Assembly (NCBI RefSeq): GCF_048128805.1
Contig: NC_135997.1
Location: forward strand, 16,576,116 to 16,640,115
Source of the DNA: Centroberyx gerrardi
Lineage: Eukaryota > Chordata > Actinopteri > Beryciformes > Berycidae
Direction: 5' to 3'
Length of the DNA: 64,000 nucleotides
The translations under genes were made by a program, and so were the position numbers. Shown here piece after piece: positions 60,076 through 64,000 of this stretch (position 1 is its first letter; each line of letters opens with the position of its first letter). The notes under the pieces are model-generated. The model was not told where the DNA came from. It saw nothing but the letters and a program-made list of their open reading frames with translations, and ran no database searches.

Positions 60076-60426
60076 CCTTCACTACTTGATGAAGTATGTA
60101 AAACCAAAATGTCAGAGAAACTGAATGAATTCATAGCAGCTAATGAGAAGGAGGATGTCCCTGACTCCGCTTTAGGACAGACAATCAAAGATGTGGGGAC
60201 ACATTTTATCTTACTGATCCTCTTGGAAGAGAAAAATGAACTGGTGGTTGACAGATTTTTAAGAGCAGCATCAATAGCTCTTTCTTCACTGACTTGTGCA
60301 CCACTAAATGCCATGTATTTTCTTGACTTCTTTTATTTGCCAAAACTCAGTGATGACGCCAGAGAGGCGTTTGATTCTGCTTACCTTCCAAGAAGTTATG
60401 GATGCAATAAAATGATTCCTGAGTAG
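60076..60426 (+). other. Unexplained ORF beside the hAT insertion
   Basis: From the 3' flank of the hAT element an open frame runs through NPSLLDEVCKTKMSEKLNEF, a Glu/Leu-rich middle (LLILLEEKNELVVDRFLRAA) and a hydrophobic stretch to a TAG at 60424-60426. The ATG-led part is 105 codons (60109-60426). Composition looks protein-like, but I recognise no family and see no clear splice sites. It could be an exon of an unknown gene, an old retrocopy or chance. Confidence 0.3.
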
Positions 60427-63171
60427 CAGGAAAGGCAGTTTGCCCTAATGGGTTGGTGCCATTCTACAAGACAAATTATTGCCTTTTTACTGCACAGGAT
60501 GATCATGCACTCTGTTAAGACTATTCCTCCCTCTTTCTACAAGGCCAATATTTGTGTTGCGCTAAATTAAAAGGCAAGGATGAAACTGAACCTTCAATTT
60601 TTAGAGTGGTTGAAGAAACTTTCATTTGTTTCTTTATAAGAACAAAGTATTTGCGTCTCATTCAGTTGCTGCTGGTTAGGATCTCATTGATTGAAACTTA
60701 AGACTGCAGCTCTGTTGTGGCACAGGGAAGCATGGCTGTGAATGAACAGCCACTGAAACGGTTTGTTTACATTCAGCCACTACTGAGGCTGCTTTTAAAA
60801 TGAAAATACTATGTGACATGTTCCATGTTCCTGGGTTTTCATGGGAGTTCCACCCTAAACCACATCGTCTTTGATATTATATTTTATAAGCAGCCCTCTT
60901 TCTGTTGTCCTCCATTTTAGAGACTGATTAAATTTGAGATGTTTAAATGCAACAGCTCTCAAGTTTCCACAGTGTTGCTATATATGGGAAAAGGAAAGCG
61001 CTGCCACTGTAAAGCAGAAATTTCATGCAGTTCAGTGTGAGATGTGTTAAAAGTCCTATCTCGGTTTACACTTGGTCATTATGTCCTTTCTCTCTCGGCC
61101 CAGCCCTGCCCCGCAGGCTCAACACTACCTCACTATAACCACAGTACAGCAAATCAGTCAATGCTTACGTTACTAAATCATAGAAAAGTAACACCTCTCT
61201 TCATTATTCTTACAACCCTTGTATGTATGTCAACACAAGCAGCCCAGGTCCATAACAACGTAAGAAATCTAGACAGGTAACACAGGATAAGGAGGCCTGT
61301 TGGTCTGCATTATTTATGCCGGTGTCCCAATTACAAGCAAGTGTCCATTCAAGTTATGAAGTGCAAAGAAGACACAATCCTCTCAGTTTCCATTCCTTAC
61401 TATCCTCCATGTGCAGGTGTTTATGATTCTGAGGAAAAAGGTGGAAGACTATGGTCAGTGTAACTCATGTTTCCATGCCCAGGATTGAGTGGTAACAAGC
61501 ACTGTTTCCACTGGCTCTGGCTCTCTGTCTTTGCATCAGTGGAGAGTTATTGTTGCCTGGATTGGAAACCCAGACAGGTCAGAGCAGTTTTGACTGACAA
61601 GATAATCATTCGTCCAAGTCTGGTGAGTTGTCTTGGGCTTGGCATGCATCCCTAGCACTGCAGTGGTTGTAGCTGTCTTGCTGCCCTGCTGTGTGTGGCA
61701 GCCACTCAGTCAGCAGGTCATGGTCTAGGGTTTAAAGGGGAATGCCACCCATTTTAGGAATTCACATATGTTATTTCTGTGCCACAGGACGGTTCAGTCA
61801 ATGTTTGTGAACTTGCACCACTCTTTCCTAAAGCTAGAAACCAGAGCGAGAACCCTTGAAGTTGTGATGCTACTGGGATGTAAAATCAAAAACAATGAAT
61901 TGGGCAGTGACTTTGTGGAGCCATAAGATGCGTTGTCACACCAAAAGTTTATATTCTTGCATTGCTAACAGGTATGAACCAGAATTTAAACCTCATTTGG
62001 GTGCAAGAACTCACACAAAAAGTGCCAGATTTTTCATCCCAGTGACATCACAAATTCAAAGGGTTAGTTCTCCAGTTTCTAGCTTTAGGAAAGAGTGGTG
62101 CACATTCACAAGTATTGACTGAACTGTTCTGGGGCCCAGGAATAACATGTGAATTCTTAAAATGGGTAGTATTCTCCTTTAATCAAGGTCCAGCCTCACT
62201 GTTTCCAGCATCACCTTAGAGGAAGAGGCTGGTGTGTGTGTGTGTGTGTGTAAGGCACAGTGTGACCTTAATGAATATCCCATTCCTCAGAAGTTCAGAC
62301 CTCAGACACACGGTGGGTCATTATTATTCCTCTGACACCGCAGGCCCACTCTGCTTCTGGGACACTATACTCTCTCTCTCATCATTGTTTGTTATCGTCT
62401 TGTCCCGCCTTGGAGAGGCTATCTCAGTCTGCGCTCTTCTCTCTGTCTTGCTCGACTGTACTCTTCAGTGAGTGAGTTTTGACAAAGTGCAGACACAATG
62501 GTTAATCCGCTCATGCAACAGAGACCAGGTGGAAATACTGTTTAGTAAAACCTCCCTAAGCTTTGTTTAGTTTGCATCTAAATCTCTTGGATCCCAATGG
62601 GAGGAAAATCAATCCAAATCAACTCACACATTATTGGAGTAAATATGAAATTCCCTGGCTGCTTTGCCACAGTTCTGGCGTGGAAAGCCTTGGTACCAAT
62701 TATAACCCTGTTGGTAGTTCAAAAGTATTTCTTTTTGTGTTTCTTACCCACTATGAGACCCGTTTCATAATTTAGAAAATATATGTAAAATGTAAGACAT
62801 CTATGAAATCCCTCTAGGTACAGGTTACCACAATAAAAACACAGGAATTTCATAAGATATAAGATAGAGAAGGAACTCTGGAAAATGAGCTTAACCTTCA
62901 TTATGGCCGGAATTATCCTTTAATTTCTCACACATGTTCACTATTGATAATCAACTGCCCCATTCCTCAGGTTTCTCAGTTTTCCATCAATCCTCGTTCA
63001 TCAAATTAGATTACTTTGGGTTTTGTCCCTTGGCTCTATAACCCAGGGGCCTTTTCATCATTCATAGTCAGTGGCCAATACTAATAATGATGGGTAGACT
63101 TGAAAATGGCCGCCACCTCTGCATCAATCCCCTGGCCCAGTTATTCAGTGCTCTAGCTCTTGATGCACCAC
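60427..63171. other. Noncoding DNA at the right end
   Basis: Holds the TTAA-flanked MITE (61736-62178) and a (GT)n tract at 62232-62250. No exons recognised. Confidence 0.5.
61736..62178. mobile_element. piggyBac-like MITE with long inverted repeats
   Basis: The left end (AGGGGAATGCCACCCATTTT...) and the reverse complement of the right end (AGGAGAATACTACCCATTTT...) align over about 120 bp, sharing CACCACTCTTTCCTAAAGCT. Both ends abut TTAA (61732-61735 and 62179-62182), the target site of piggyBac-type elements. The 443-bp body codes for nothing. Confidence 0.8.
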
Positions 63172-63179
63172 CTTCACAG

Positions 63180-63886
63180 TAGGGCTGCACAATATTGGAA
63201 AAAACTGACATTGCAATATTTTTTTTTTCTGCGATATATATTGCGATATGAAAAAATACAGGAATTTTCACCAAATTACTTGAATAGCTCTATCAAGCCT
63301 TGCCCCTTTAAGAAGGTGACCTTGTGGGTAACCTGCGCGGGTGACGTAGTAGGAAGTGAGTGTGTTTTTGTTTTTAGCTGCAGCCAGAGTGAGTTGCAGG
63401 ATGCTAAGTGAGTAAAGTTACCATAGTTAGCGGGAAAAGAGCTTAGAACATCACCGAGAGGCCGTGCATTATGTTCGCTGCTGTACCGAAATAAAGTGCC
63501 AGTTCTCCACTGCAGAGTTGGTCCGGACTCTTAGTAAAAAGCTTGTTACCAGCTACGAGCCAGGCTAAGCTAAAATAGGCTAGCACAACACCAGAGGCTT
63601 CCCAACTACGGTTCGGAGCCGCGAAAGTTGGAAAGGTAACATACGATACTCTTATAACAAACCCTTAAGTCGGAGTAAATTATGTTATATCAGACAGACT
63701 TCTCTTGTAGATTAGTCATGGAAAATGAGAACCGTGCGAGTTTTCCTTTTGTATCAAGCAGCAAAAAAGTTGTAGCATGACGTGTTTGAGAATTTGCCTT
63801 ACTTGACATTGCACGTCCTGCGATGTGACTATTGCGCATGCGCACATCGCGATGACGATGCTGAATCGATATATCGTGCAGCCCTA
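63180..63886. mobile_element. Non-autonomous hAT transposon, 707 bp
   Basis: Starts TAGGGCTGCACAATATTGG and ends CGATATATCGTGCAGCCCTA, inverted repeats of about 16 bp with few mismatches. It is flanked by a perfect 8-bp duplication CTTCACAG at 63172-63179 and 63887-63894. It holds no transposase. The ends resemble those of the element at 58822 in the first 8 bp only, so it is a different subfamily. Confidence 0.9.
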
Positions 63887-64000
63887 CTTCACAGCCAACT
63901 GAGCATTATCATTTATTTTACCACAAATTGTTCATCAACTTTTCAGAACGGAGAGGGGTAGAGGTGCATCTTGGGATTTGAAGATCTTGATTGAAACTGA

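Overview
The window is vertebrate nuclear DNA, most likely from a teleost (ray-finned) fish. Genes are split by GT-AG introns, the three recognisable proteins have close vertebrate counterparts, and the repeats are typical of fish: L2-type LINE fragments, tRNA-derived SINEs, hAT and Tc1-like DNA transposons, and many (CA)n, (TA)n and (CT)n tracts. The species cannot be read from the sequence. There are no bacterial operons, CRISPR arrays, rRNAs or functional tRNA genes. Everything here comes from reading by eye, without alignment or database search.

Layout: (1) 1-8.5 kb, plus strand: the 3' half of znf821 (C2H2 fingers plus STPR repeats). Its N-terminal exons lie off the left edge. (2) 9.2-19.4 kb, minus strand: atxn1l (ataxin-1-like, BOAT) with a noncoding first exon, two coding exons (839 codons) and a long 3' UTR, convergent with znf821. 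(3) About 22-45.6 kb, minus strand: mtmr10, a catalytically dead myotubularin. All 16 coding exons can be joined in frame into 769 residues. (4) 45.6-49.9 kb: repeat-rich intergenic DNA with a SINE and a rearranged L2 LINE. (5) 49.9-50.28 kb, plus strand: a probable first exon of an unidentified gene, ending in an ATG directly before a GTGAGT donor. The remaining 13.7 kb looks like intron and intergenic DNA with two hAT insertions carrying perfect 8-bp target duplications, a TTAA-flanked MITE, an L2 fragment and one unexplained ORF.

The genes do not form an operon. ZNF821 and ATXN1L are neighbours on human 16q22, whereas MTMR10 is on human 15q13.3, so the atxn1l-mtmr10 adjacency is a lineage-specific junction. 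ATXN1L is a nuclear co-repressor partner of Capicua. MTMR10 is a pseudophosphatase of phosphoinositide metabolism. ZNF821 is a poorly characterised putative DNA-binding protein.

I did not find a clearly new biological system. The most interesting observations are: an L2 LINE whose middle segment is inverted between two collinear pieces; a perfect 33-bp-arm hairpin in the atxn1l intron; alternative acceptors 17 nt apart in the mtmr10 5' region that would switch between an upstream ORF and an in-frame N-terminal extension; polyglutamine tracts on both sides of the atxn1l AXH domain together with an ataxin-1-like RRWSSP motif; a Gly/Pro/Cys repeat insert in znf821; and three hAT-type insertions with visible target duplications.
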